Below are positions 8,798-16,188 of a stretch of 64,000 nucleotides of DNA, one piece after another. A model generated the notes under the pieces. That model ran no database searches. It was not told where the DNA came from and saw nothing but the letters and a program-made list of their open reading frames with translations. Positions within the stretch are counted from its first letter, which is position 1. The number at the start of each line of letters is the position of its first letter. Position numbers and translations under genes: made by a program. The DNA comes from CAVRUD01 sp963849635 (lineage in GTDB: Bacteria > Chloroflexota > Chloroflexia > Thermomicrobiales > UBA6265). The DNA is taken from contig CAWKIA010000042.1 in NCBI GenBank assembly GCA_963849635.1, positions 9,164 to 73,163 on the forward strand, in the 5' to 3' direction.

Positions 8798-8957
8798 TTG
8801 CGAATATGGGTTCTTGACCGAATGGGATATCCAGCGTCCTGCGTGGTGCGACGAAACGGCGGGGGACCTCTTCTCACTGACGGACGAGGTACACGTTGCG
8901 CCCGTGGTCGAGCTGACCTGGGCCGGCGAAGAACTGGCCGCGCTCGCGGCGGACTGA
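8798..8957 (+). pseudogene. 3' remnant of an unidentified gene ending in module copy 3
   Basis: The frame reads YGFLTEWDIQRPAW, then DETAGDLFSLTDEVHVAPVV and ELTWAGEELAALAAD with a TGA at 8955-8957. No start with ribosome binding site lies in this frame and I do not recognise the family. The last 22 residues are the same as the tails at 4276-4353 and 6762-6841. Confidence 0.45.
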
Positions 8958-8974
8958 CGTGCCACCGAGCCAAA

Positions 8975-9019
8975 CAACGCAACGGGCCGGTTGCCGATGG
9001 GCGCCGGCCCGTTGCGTTG
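8975..9019 (+). terminator. Perfect 16-bp hairpin, terminator-like
   Basis: CAACGCAACGGGCCGG (8975-8990) is followed after 13 bases by its exact reverse complement (9004-9019). It sits 18 bases after the stop of the module-3 remnant. No T-tract follows, so intrinsic termination is plausible but not certain; the core GGGCCGG/CCGGCCC is shared with the hairpins at 7937 and 9952. Confidence 0.65.
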
Positions 9020-9236
9020 GGCGGCGAGGCCGAGTCGGCCGAGGCGCCTGCTTGTGCCGCCGCTTAGGTTCATAGTCACGAACCTTTAGTGGACCATCCG
9101 GCAAGTCCATTGGGGCTGCCGCCGCGATCAGTTGCGTGCTGGCCCGACCGCTCTAGGGGTTCGCCGGGCTGGTCTCAGTCCCCGGTGCTACCATGCGCGG
9201 GTCGATGAGGGTACTCTGCAACGACGCGGAGGGCAC

Positions 9237-9536
9237 ATGTACGTCGTCATCCGGGAAGTGAGCGTCCGACCTGGGGCCGAGGAGCAATATCGCGCCGCGC
9301 GGGTGGAATTCAACGCCATCCATCGCGGGTACGCGGGCTACCGCGGCAGCGTGACGTTCGATGCGGGCGAGGGGCGGCGGCTCTCGGTCAACCTGTGGGC
9401 GGACGAGCAGGCGTACCAGGCGGCCGTGCCGGCCATGCTCGCGCAGGCGGCGCAGCTGATGGGTCCGCACCTCACCGGCCCGTCGCGGGTGCTGTACCAA
9501 GGGGACGTGGTCGCCGACGACCTCACCACCCGGTAA
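9237..9536 (+). CDS. ABM-fold (antibiotic biosynthesis monooxygenase-like) small protein 1
   Basis: 99 residues from ATG 9237, preceded by GGAGG at 9228-9232. MYVVIREVSVRPGAEEQYRAA followed by a central helix and FDAGEGRRLSVNLWADEQAYQAA gives the beta-alpha-beta pattern of dimeric alpha+beta barrel proteins. Such proteins include quinol and polyketide monooxygenases, heme-degrading enzymes and non-catalytic members. First of three small ABM-like genes within 1.3 kb on the same strand. Confidence 0.6.
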   Translation: MYVVIREVSVRPGAEEQYRAARVEFNAIHRGYAGYRGSVTFDAGEGRRLSVNLWADEQAYQAAVPAMLAQAAQLMGPHLTGPSRVLYQGDVVADDLTTR

Positions 9537-9603
9537 GCGGAATCGTTCGACTGGATCTAGAGGGTGTCATGCACTTCGGCCAGTGACCGCGAAGGGAGAC
9601 GGC

Positions 9604-9951
9604 ATGTACGCGATCTTCGCCGCTGTCAACGTCAAGCCTGCGCACGTAGGCGCGTTCAGGGAGGCAACCGCCCGTCAAGCGCGGGACACCGTCCGTGATG
9701 AGCCTGGCGTCCTCCAGTTGCAAATCCTGACCGACGCAGACGCTCCCAACCGCTTCTACTTCTTCGAGATTTTTCGGGACGAGGCCGCGGCGGAGGCGCA
9801 TTGGGAGACGGAGGGTTTCAAGACGTGGTGGGCCACGGTTGCGGGCATGCTGGACGGAGCAACGCAGCGCATCAGCACTATGCGGACGGTGTTTCCTAGC
9901 GACCACGGGCTAGAGAAGCAAAAGGCCGGGCGATTGGATTGGCAGGCCTGA
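9604..9951 (+). CDS. Putative quinol monooxygenase (YgiN/LsrG-like ABM family)
   Basis: I chose ATG 9604 (MYAIFAAVNVKPAHVGAF) because AGGGAGA lies at 9592-9598 and the family starts here. The 115-residue protein shows the complete ABM signature: ATARQARDTVRDEPGVLQLQILTD, then FYFFEIFRDEAAAEAHWETEGFKTW with the conserved E-x-(Y/F) and H positions. YgiN-type proteins oxidise quinols without cofactor; LsrG isomerises phospho-AI-2. Which applies is not clear. It is followed immediately by a hairpin repeat. Confidence 0.8.
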   Translation: MYAIFAAVNVKPAHVGAFREATARQARDTVRDEPGVLQLQILTDADAPNRFYFFEIFRDEAAAEAHWETEGFKTWWATVAGMLDGATQRISTMRTVFPSDHGLEKQKAGRLDWQA

Positions 9952-10007
9952 GCGGGCCGGCGCCCCACGGTGTCCGGCCCGTACCGTATGTGGCGCGCCG
10001 AATCGCC
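9952..10007 (+). repeat. Hairpin-containing intergenic repeat, copy B
   Basis: Starts on the last bases of the ABM gene: GCGGGCCGG pairs with CCGGCCC, then the tail GTATGTGGCGCGCCGAATCG. It matches copy A (7937-7992) over about 56 bases with few differences. Likely transcription termination plus an interspersed repeat tail. Confidence 0.65.
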
Positions 10008-10215
10008 ATGCTCGGTCACGCCATCCGGTCGGGCTATCTATTTGCCGATCCGGGGTGTAGGGTGGGGCTAGTCGCCACCCGCATCCCCCGCCCGGCCGCA
10101 GGTCGCGCCCGGACGGCGCCTGCGCCGGTGGCCCCGGGCCGCGTCCCCCGGAGTGGTACGGTCGCACCGCCCCGCTCGGGGACTTGAGATCGCGTCCAGC
10201 GCGAAGGAGCACCCG

Positions 10216-10512
10216 ATGTACGCCATCGTCAACCGCCGCCGGATCAACCCCGACCGGGCGCAGGAGACGCGCGAGCGCGCCGCGAGCGAGTTCATGCCCA
10301 AGCTGCAACGGGCACCCGGCTTCGTCTCGTTCACCCTGGTCCAAGGGGAGGACGGCATCAACACCGCAGTCATCGTCTGGGAGGACAAGGCCCACGCCGA
10401 CGCCTTCCGGGGGGACGCGGAGACCTGGACGCGCGCGCTGGACGAGATGGGGCACCGGGTCGAAACCCACGGGGAAGGCGAGGTCCTCCAGCACGTCACC
10501 CCCGGCGCCTAG
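10216..10512 (+). CDS. ABM-fold small protein 3
   Basis: 98 residues from ATG 10216, with AAGGAG at 10204-10209. MYAIVNRRRINPDRAQETRE, FMPKLQRAPGFVSFTLVQGEDG and VIVWEDKAHADAFRGD give the ABM alternation of strand, helix, strand. The family histidine is less clear than in the 9604 gene. A structural or oxygenase role is possible. The gene is followed by about 140 bases with no feature. Confidence 0.6.
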   Translation: MYAIVNRRRINPDRAQETRERAASEFMPKLQRAPGFVSFTLVQGEDGINTAVIVWEDKAHADAFRGDAETWTRALDEMGHRVETHGEGEVLQHVTPGA

Positions 10513-10649
10513 GCGGCGCGTCCCGGCCAGCGGTCGCCGCCTGACGGGACACCAGGGACAGGACGGCCAGTGCGGACAATTTCCATTCCCTGCGCCCCAA
10601 AATCCCTCGCTTTCGCGACTGCTGGTTGCACCAAGGCGATGGGCGCGAC

Positions 10650-10880
10650 CTAGTCGAGCGGACGGTACGGCAGCCGGTCCGTCGGCGGCACGATCGTGTC
10701 GTGCGCCGCATTCAGCGCGGTTACCGCCTCGGGCGTCTCCTCGCCGCCCCCCGCCAGTACCGGCATGAGGGCGTCGAAGAGGTCCTCGATCCCCGACGGG
10801 GTGAAGACGGTCAGCTGCCGGGCCGGCTCGGCGCCCGCGAGCGCGAACGGCGGGAAGACGAATGGGCGAGCCAGAGCACA
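10650..10880 (-). pseudogene. Cupin-type protein, C-terminal fragment
   Basis: The minus frame reads AGAEPARQLTVFTPSGIEDLFDAL then AALNAAHDTIVPP-like sequence and ends LPYRPLD. This is the usual C-terminal tail of quercetinase-like cupins (LVLFTPAGME-x-YF). The metal-binding His motifs that should precede it are not visible in any frame upstream, so only the end of the gene remains, or the upstream part is scrambled by frame breaks. Confidence 0.4.
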
Positions 10881-10968
10881 GATCTCACCGCCCTCGCGGA
10901 GGCCGAGGCGCCGGTCCTGACCGGATCCCAGGCGGCTACTCATTCGCCCCATGCAACCGGCTGGATCG

Positions 10969-12450
10969 TTACGACACCCAGTACCACTGCGCGAACTGCA
11001 TCGTCAGCAGGACCAGCCCTGCCGCCGAGAGGCCGCCGAGGATGAGGCCCTGCCGCCGGTCTTTGATGAGCAGGGCGAGCACGACGAAGAGCGGGAACAG
11101 GACCAGCCCGAAGCGCGGCATGCTCATCAGGGGGTGGACGGTCGACGGCGCGAACAGGGGCACCAGCAGCGGCGGCCAGATGTAGGCGCTGTAATAGAGC
11201 GGCAGCATGCGCAGCCCGATGATCGCCAGGGCGAAGAAGAGGATGGTGCAGACCAGCTCCAACCAGTCGGCATCCGCGACCTCCGTCCGCCAGGTCTCGC
11301 TGGTGATCGTGCTCCAGGTGGGTGAGGAGGCCAGATCGCCAAGCCAGCCCCACTCGGCGCCATCGATCTGGAAGGTCTGTTCCGGGCGATCCCCGATCGA
11401 CTCCGTCACCGTGCACCCGAAGGCGGCACAGCGGAGGGTTGTCAGGGGGTCGGCATCGAACCGGTTCCACTGGAACTGAACGTAGATGAACGACGGGTCG
11501 TGCAAGCCGACCTGATCGAGCGCCCAGGGGATCGGGTTGCTCGCCTCAAACGCGGGATCGATGTTGCCCCGGCGATTTTGGGCATTGATGTCGTGGCTTT
11601 CCAGTTGGAGCCCGAAGATGATTGGCCCCAATGCCGGCAACCCGGCGAAGATCAGGGTGGGCAGGATGCTCGGCCACCGTCGGGGCGACTTGATCTGATC
11701 CCCGAACTGCTGCCAAAGCAAGACCGCGAACGGCAGGAGGAGAAAGACGCCCTGGGAGCGGGTGAGGGCGGCGAGCAGCCCCAGTGCCCCGGCTGTGAAC
11801 CACGATCCGCGCCGGGCGGCGTACAGCGCGCCGACGGCCAGGAGGAGAAAGAGAGACTCCGTATAGACGGCGGAGAAGAAGAGCGACGTCGGGAAGACTG
11901 CCAGGGCGATGATCGTGCGGCGGGCGATGAGCCGGTCGAAGTCGAGGGCGACGAGGCGATAGAGGAGGACGAAGGCGACCAAAAAGCTGGCGTTCGCGAT
12001 GACCCACCCGGCGGTCTCGGTCGCCACGCCGAAGACGTCGCTGCCGAGGCGCATCAGCCACGGAAAAAGTGGCCAGAACGCTGGATAGGTGTTGACGTGC
12101 TCTCCGTAGCCTTCCTCGGCGATCAGCTTGTACCAGAGGCCATCCCACAGGCGCAGGGGTTCGACCAACGTCCCGGCCCAACCACCGAGATCGGGCGGCA
12201 CCCATGGATCCCAGGGAGCGGAATCCTCACGCAGGTTGCCAAAGTGATAGGCGAGGCTGGCGATTAACTGGACGGCGACGATGTGGAGCACGCCGACGCC
12301 GAGCGGAAACCCGAGCCAATCGGCGGTCGTGACCCGGCCGCGGGAGGCGGCCGAAACGCGGGGAGTCCGAGGCGCCGGTTGCACCCGGGGCCGGGTGGCC
12401 GACGAGCTGGCCCGGAATGTGGCGGGGAGGCGGGAAGGACGAGCGGTCAT
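10969..12450 (-). CDS. Multi-pass membrane mannosyltransferase (PIG-V/GT76-like)
   Basis: An uninterrupted frame of about 490 residues; ATG 12450 (MTARPSRLPATF) is preferred, though a start at 12510 is possible. After a 45-residue basic head it has about eleven hydrophobic segments. The first lumenal/periplasmic loop contains RLWDGLWYKLIAEEGYG, the (W)D-x-x-W-Y motif of GPI mannosyltransferase 2-type GT-C enzymes, with AFWPLFPWLMRL after it. RSQGVFLLLPF is a second conserved segment and PRFGLVLFPLF the C-terminal one. Bacterial members are thought to transfer mannose from a polyprenyl-linked donor to a surface acceptor. The gene is monocistronic here. Confidence 0.8.
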   Translation of the reverse strand: MTARPSRLPATFRASSSATRPRVQPAPRTPRVSAASRGRVTTADWLGFPLGVGVLHIVAVQLIASLAYHFGNLREDSAPWDPWVPPDLGGWAGTLVEPLRLWDGLWYKLIAEEGYGEHVNTYPAFWPLFPWLMRLGSDVFGVATETAGWVIANASFLVAFVLLYRLVALDFDRLIARRTIIALAVFPTSLFFSAVYTESLFLLLAVGALYAARRGSWFTAGALGLLAALTRSQGVFLLLPFAVLLWQQFGDQIKSPRRWPSILPTLIFAGLPALGPIIFGLQLESHDINAQNRRGNIDPAFEASNPIPWALDQVGLHDPSFIYVQFQWNRFDADPLTTLRCAAFGCTVTESIGDRPEQTFQIDGAEWGWLGDLASSPTWSTITSETWRTEVADADWLELVCTILFFALAIIGLRMLPLYYSAYIWPPLLVPLFAPSTVHPLMSMPRFGLVLFPLFVVLALLIKDRRQGLILGGLSAAGLVLLTMQFAQWYWVS

Positions 12451-12691
12451 AGGGCGATCCGGCTCCGTGGCGTCCCGATGGCCCACGAGGGCGGCGCTGC
12501 CCGGGCACAAGCGCTAAGAGGCTCGCCAGCAAATCGGCAAAACCGCGCCAAGGGTACGTGCCGACCGCCAGGGGCGACAAGGAGGGTGCATCAGCAGGGG
12601 GCGTCGCTCGCAGTGAGAAGCCTAAAGAGCCCGGGCTGCATCCACAAATCCAGCGGAAGGTGGCTGAGAGGTCCAGATCAGTTCCGGCGTG

Positions 12692-12715
12692 ACGATTTGT
12701 AGGGGCGGACCTGTG
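12692..12715 (+). repeat. Left terminal inverted repeat of the IS
   Basis: 24 bases that are a perfect reverse complement of 14279-14302. Confidence 0.85.
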
Positions 12716-12806
12716 TGTCCGCCCGGTCGGGATGCGGAGCGTATCGGGATGAGAACCATCGTTCCCAATGCGGTATTCGGCGGTTGGTCATCGGGCGGAC
12801 ACACAG
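12711..12806. repeat. Nested inverted repeat (MITE-like) at the left IS end
   Basis: CTGTGTGTCCGCCCG at 12711-12725 is the exact reverse complement of 12792-12806. The 96-bp unit overlaps the left terminal repeat, suggesting a small non-autonomous element at the IS end or a derivative of it. Confidence 0.65.
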
Positions 12807-14130
12807 AGCGTGTCTAGAGCGGGGGTGGTTGCGCGGTGGGAGCGCGTCGGCGGGATGCATTGGGTGGGGGCGTGGTGTCGGGGCGTGGTGGGCGCGGGTC
12901 GCCGTGGGTCGCGGCGGGCGGTAGGCGGCGAGCGGTCGTGATGCGGAGGCGTGCGCGGTGCGCAGGTTGGCGGCGGTGCAGCAACGTCCACTCGGCATCG
13001 ACATTGGCGCGCAGCAGGAACGCCGCCCACCAGGGCCTTTGAGCAGCCGAAGACCGGTTCGACCAGCTTGCGTTGCCGGTAGAGCGTCTGGGCCTCGTCG
13101 GTGGCTATCACGCCGATGGGCGCAAGGCCGCCTCGTGTGCCAACCTCCAACGCGCCCTGGCGCGCGTCGGTGGTGCAGATCTCGAACTGGGGGCACACGG
13201 CACACGCGCGTCCCGGTAGACGCAGCACGGGCGATTGGTGCGCTTGGTGCGGAAGGTGAGGGGATGCGCGGGCAGGTGAAGGTGTCGGCGCCATCGTAGG
13301 CAAAGTGCTCTTATGGAAGGGATCGGCAGGGCCTGCTGTTGGGCCTCGGGCATGACGACGTTGTCCGCGCGGCACACGCCACGTCGCGCGTCGTGGTAGC
13401 ACGTCGGCGAGGATGGTGGCAGGAACGAACGTGTGGCCACGACGGTCAGCAGCGGCAGTAACTGGCGTGGTGTCGGCGTCGGCACCACGCACGCGTCACC
13501 AACGGGCGGACGCGCGGGCAGGTCACGGGCGACGGCGCCTGGGCGTTGTAGCGGCCACGATCGTGCCGCCCTTGAGCAACCCGCCTGCGGGTTGGTAGAT
13601 TCAGCGCTTGGAACGTCGGGGCGGTGACCTGGTCCAGCGCGCGCGGACCGGGTGCGCAGCCGCTCGCCTGGGCTAGCTCGTTTGGTAACGGGGCGGAGTG
13701 GGCGGGCGTGGGCGGTTCTGGGCTTCCAGGTCGCGATGGCGGCCTCAACTCGATCAGCAACTGGGCAGGGCAGCGACGTGAGGGTGCGGTCGCGGGCGGC
13801 GTTGCCTCGATCTTGGTGCCGTCACGCCTGGATCGCTAGACGACCAAGCCGCTGGTCGCCGCGGTGGCGACGGTGCGGCGGAAGAGGACGTGCATGGCTC
13901 TCCGGTGGCGTTGATAGAAGCGCAGAGCGTGTTGTGGTCGGGCCGTTGCCCCCGGTGAGCACAGAAACGGCACCTGTTCGGCACAGGCGACCGCAGCGTG
14001 CGGCAGGAGCGCACCTCGCTCATGAACCCGTAGAGCTAGGCCCCGAGCAGCACGACCGGGTCGGAGGCCGGCGCCCGCTCGGATGACCACCGGGATGGGT
14101 CCCCAGCGCGGCCACTCCGCCTCGCTCAGT
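12790..14130 (-). pseudogene. IS1182-like transposase, multiply frameshifted
   Basis: Pieces in different minus frames follow the order expected for this family. Near 14030-13860: VRSCRTLRSPVPNRCRF, RGQRPDHNTLCA and FYQRHRRAMHVLF. Near 13850-13790: DGTKIEANA-like sequence. Near 13230-13050: CAVCPQFEICTTDARQGALEV and DEAQTLYRQRKLVEPVFG, the last containing the E of the DDE triad. At least five frame changes are needed, so the gene is inactive. Confidence 0.65.
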
Positions 14131-14278
14131 TCCTCGAGAAGGCGGCACGAAGCGCACCGGGTGGTGGGCGCACCAGTGTGAGCTTGGAGGTAGACGCCTC
14201 GGTGCGGCAGGGGCGGGGGGATGGGGAACTCTCAGCGGGATAGGACCAGGGTCTATTACAGCCAGGCTTTGGGAAGCT

Positions 14279-14302
14279 CACAGGTCCGCCCCTACAAATC
14301 GT
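14279..14302 (-). repeat. Right terminal inverted repeat of the IS
   Basis: Perfect reverse complement of 12692-12715. Confidence 0.85.
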
Positions 14303-14406
14303 ACTGTCGGGGCCAACGCGGAACACCGTGTTCGGCAGCCGACGTTCACCGCGGGCGGGGCAAAAGCGGTGCGACACACCCTCGGGACAATGCCGAGGCA
14401 TCACCT

Positions 14407-15459
14407 CTAGTAGTAGATCGTTCGCGTGCGGTGATAGGGCTCCGCGCCGGGCGGGAGGGATTGGCCGAAGCTCCAAAGGGCCCAGTCGATCTCGAAGGCG
14501 CGGAGGGAGACGCCCCGGGCCGCGACCGCTCGGCGCAGGAGTTCGCAGGCCCAGATCGTCGCCGCTCGGATCTCGACCTCCGGCGCGGAGCCGGCTGGGA
14601 TGAGGTCTCGCCGGGCGATCCGCTCCGCCAATTCGGGTGCATACGCCAGGATGCCGAAGCGGCGCAGCACCTGCGGGACTTTGTAGTCCGCGAATGCGGT
14701 CAGGACGTCAAGGTCGGAGAAGGTGGCCGCTCCGGCGCCGTGCAGGTCGGAGACCAGGATCTGGGCCCGCTTGTAGAGGGGGACCCGCAGGTCTCCGTAG
14801 GTTGCCACGTCCGCGAACGAGGGGAAGCGTGAGACCACGAGGTTGACCGTCCGCGCCGCGGAACCACCCGCCTCATCGAGCAATGACCGAATCGCTGCTT
14901 CGCCGCCGTCGGTGGAGGCAACGCCCTTGGAGCCTACGAGCAACCCCTGGCCAAGCTCGCGCAGGTTTGCCAGCCGTTCGGGAAAGAGCGGAATCAGTGT
15001 TGTATCGGGGGCGACGGCTGGATCGGCGGGCCGGAGGATGGTCGCCAGATCCGCTTCGCTGATCCCCGCGAGATAGGCGGCGTCCCAGAGGGGGAATCCC
15101 TCCTCGACCGCCCGGGTTAAGGCCGCGGCCAGCGCCCAGTAGCCGTCGAAGACGTGGTTGCGGAAGCTCACGCGCCAGCGCGCGTTCGGGTCGTCGCCCT
15201 GCGCCCAGAAGCAGAAGTTCAGGGCGTCCAGCACCAGCACCCAGGCGGCGGTCCGCCAGGTGCCGTCGCGGAAGTGGAGCCTGGCCGTGGCCTCGTCGTC
15301 CCCGCCCCACTCCGGTGCCGGTGTTGGGGCCGCCGCGAGATCAGCGGCAACGGCGGCTATCCGTTCCGAGTCGATACTGACCTGGATGGCGCGTTCCATC
15401 ACCGCTCGAGACGCGGTCAGGACGCCGAAGGGGTCAGTGGCTGGGTCTGCGACAATCAT
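14407..15459 (-). CDS. Queuosine 5'-phosphate N-glycosylase/hydrolase (queuosine salvage, Qng1/DUF2419)
   Basis: An intact protein of about 350 residues from ATG 15459 (MIVADPATDPFGVLTASRAVMERA). Diagnostic stretches are VLVLDALNFCFWAQGDDPNARW (residues about 75-96; first 20 shown as VLVLDALNFCFWAQGDDPNA), FDGYWALAAALTRAVEEGFPL, FPLWDAAYLAGISEADL, FADYKVPQVLRRFGILAY and EVEIRAATIWACELL. The family releases queuine from queuosine monophosphate so it can be reused in tRNA modification. The VPQVLR segment with the conserved Asp/Lys matches the DNA-glycosylase-like core. Neighbours are a toxin-antitoxin pair and an IS; it stands alone. Confidence 0.85.
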   Translation of the reverse strand: MIVADPATDPFGVLTASRAVMERAIQVSIDSERIAAVAADLAAAPTPAPEWGGDDEATARLHFRDGTWRTAAWVLVLDALNFCFWAQGDDPNARWRVSFRNHVFDGYWALAAALTRAVEEGFPLWDAAYLAGISEADLATILRPADPAVAPDTTLIPLFPERLANLRELGQGLLVGSKGVASTDGGEAAIRSLLDEAGGSAARTVNLVVSRFPSFADVATYGDLRVPLYKRAQILVSDLHGAGAATFSDLDVLTAFADYKVPQVLRRFGILAYAPELAERIARRDLIPAGSAPEVEIRAATIWACELLRRAVAARGVSLRAFEIDWALWSFGQSLPPGAEPYHRTRTIYY

Positions 15460-15473
15460 GTCGCGTTGCGATC

Positions 15474-15896
15474 CTACTGTGTGCGCGGCGCGGTGTTTGT
15501 CCGCAGCCACGAGGCGAAGGCGTCGGTCGCCACGTCGCGGTCAGGCGCTTCCGCGATTGCTTCGAGGTGCTTGGCGATATCCAGCCAGTCTACGGCCAGC
15601 CGAATGCCATTGATGCGGAGAAAGATGGAAAGGGCTGCGTATCCGGTGCGCTTATTGCCATCGAGGAATGCTTGCGCTTGAGATATGCCGACGGCCAGCA
15701 ACGCCCCGAGCGAGATTGGATCTTCGACGCCTTCGTAGAATGCGACCATGCGGGGCCGCATTACGGCACCTTCCAGTCGTCCGGGGTTGTGAGGTTGGGC
15801 AGTTTCGCCCATCCGCTCCATGACGTCCTGGTGGAGCGCAACGATATCGGCGACATCGAGCCACGCCAGTGGGCGCGAGGCGTGATTCGACATCAT
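15474..15896 (-). CDS. doc: Doc-type toxin (Fic/DOC family)
   Basis: About 140 residues. ATG at 15896 (MMSNHASRPLAWLDVADIVALH) overlaps the stop of the upstream antitoxin gene. The Fic motif is QAQAFLDGNKRTGYAAL, a variant of H-x-F-x-(D/N)-GNKR in which the family His is replaced by Gln (Q-A-Q-A-F), while DGNKR is intact. The N-terminal LHQDVMERMGE and PHNPGRLEGAVMRP are typical of death-on-curing toxins, which phosphorylate EF-Tu. The missing His, if real, could reduce activity. Encoded with an AbrB-like partner. Confidence 0.85.
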   Translation of the reverse strand: MMSNHASRPLAWLDVADIVALHQDVMERMGETAQPHNPGRLEGAVMRPRMVAFYEGVEDPISLGALLAVGISQAQAFLDGNKRTGYAALSIFLRINGIRLAVDWLDIAKHLEAIAEAPDRDVATDAFASWLRTNTAPRTQ

Positions 15897-16108
15897 CGAT
15901 CTCGGAGATACTCGAGCCCTGGCTCGATCTCCGGCCACACCTCGTCAAGCGCATCCCTCAATTCAGGCCGGAGGACAGGCCGAGTCTCGGCCGGAGTGAT
16001 GTGGACATAGACCGGCTGTCCGTCCTGAAGACCCAACTGTTCAAATTCTTCCTTGGGTATCGTGATGACGTAGCTATTGCCTGATTTTCGGATGTTTTGG
16101 GTAAACAT
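15893..16108 (-). CDS. AbrB/MazE-type antitoxin
   Basis: 71 residues, MFTQNIRKSGNSYVITIPKE, the classic swapped-hairpin AbrB DNA-binding fold (RKSGNS-x-x-(V/I)-x-IP). Its TGA overlaps the ATG of the Doc-type toxin, so the two genes are translationally coupled. The C-terminal 25 acidic residues (DALDEVWPEIEPGLEYL) probably bind and neutralise the toxin. Autoregulation of the pair is expected for this family. Confidence 0.85.
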   Translation of the reverse strand: MFTQNIRKSGNSYVITIPKEEFEQLGLQDGQPVYVHITPAETRPVLRPELRDALDEVWPEIEPGLEYLRDR

Positions 16109-16188
16109 GGCAGCCTACTCCTGGGCAGCGAACTCCGCTGCTCGCAGAAGCATTCTATCATGATGTCAGATAATACTCTAAGAAGACC

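Larger units (their letters stand above)
12692..14302. mobile_element. Decayed insertion sequence (IS1182-like) with 24-bp terminal inverted repeats
   Basis: The element is bounded by ACGATTTGTAGGGGCGGACC (first 20 of 24 bases) at 12692-12715 and its exact reverse complement at 14279-14302, giving 1611 bp, a normal IS size. The interior contains a degraded DDE transposase on the minus strand. I could not find a clear target duplication. The motif GTAGGGGCGGACCTGTG recurs in many Chloroflexota genomes, to my knowledge, as part of interspersed repeats. Confidence 0.8.

Noticed and set aside
11500..12267. Plus-strand open frame opposite the mannosyltransferase
   Set aside because: No family features; the minus-strand membrane protein has all expected motifs and is uninterrupted.
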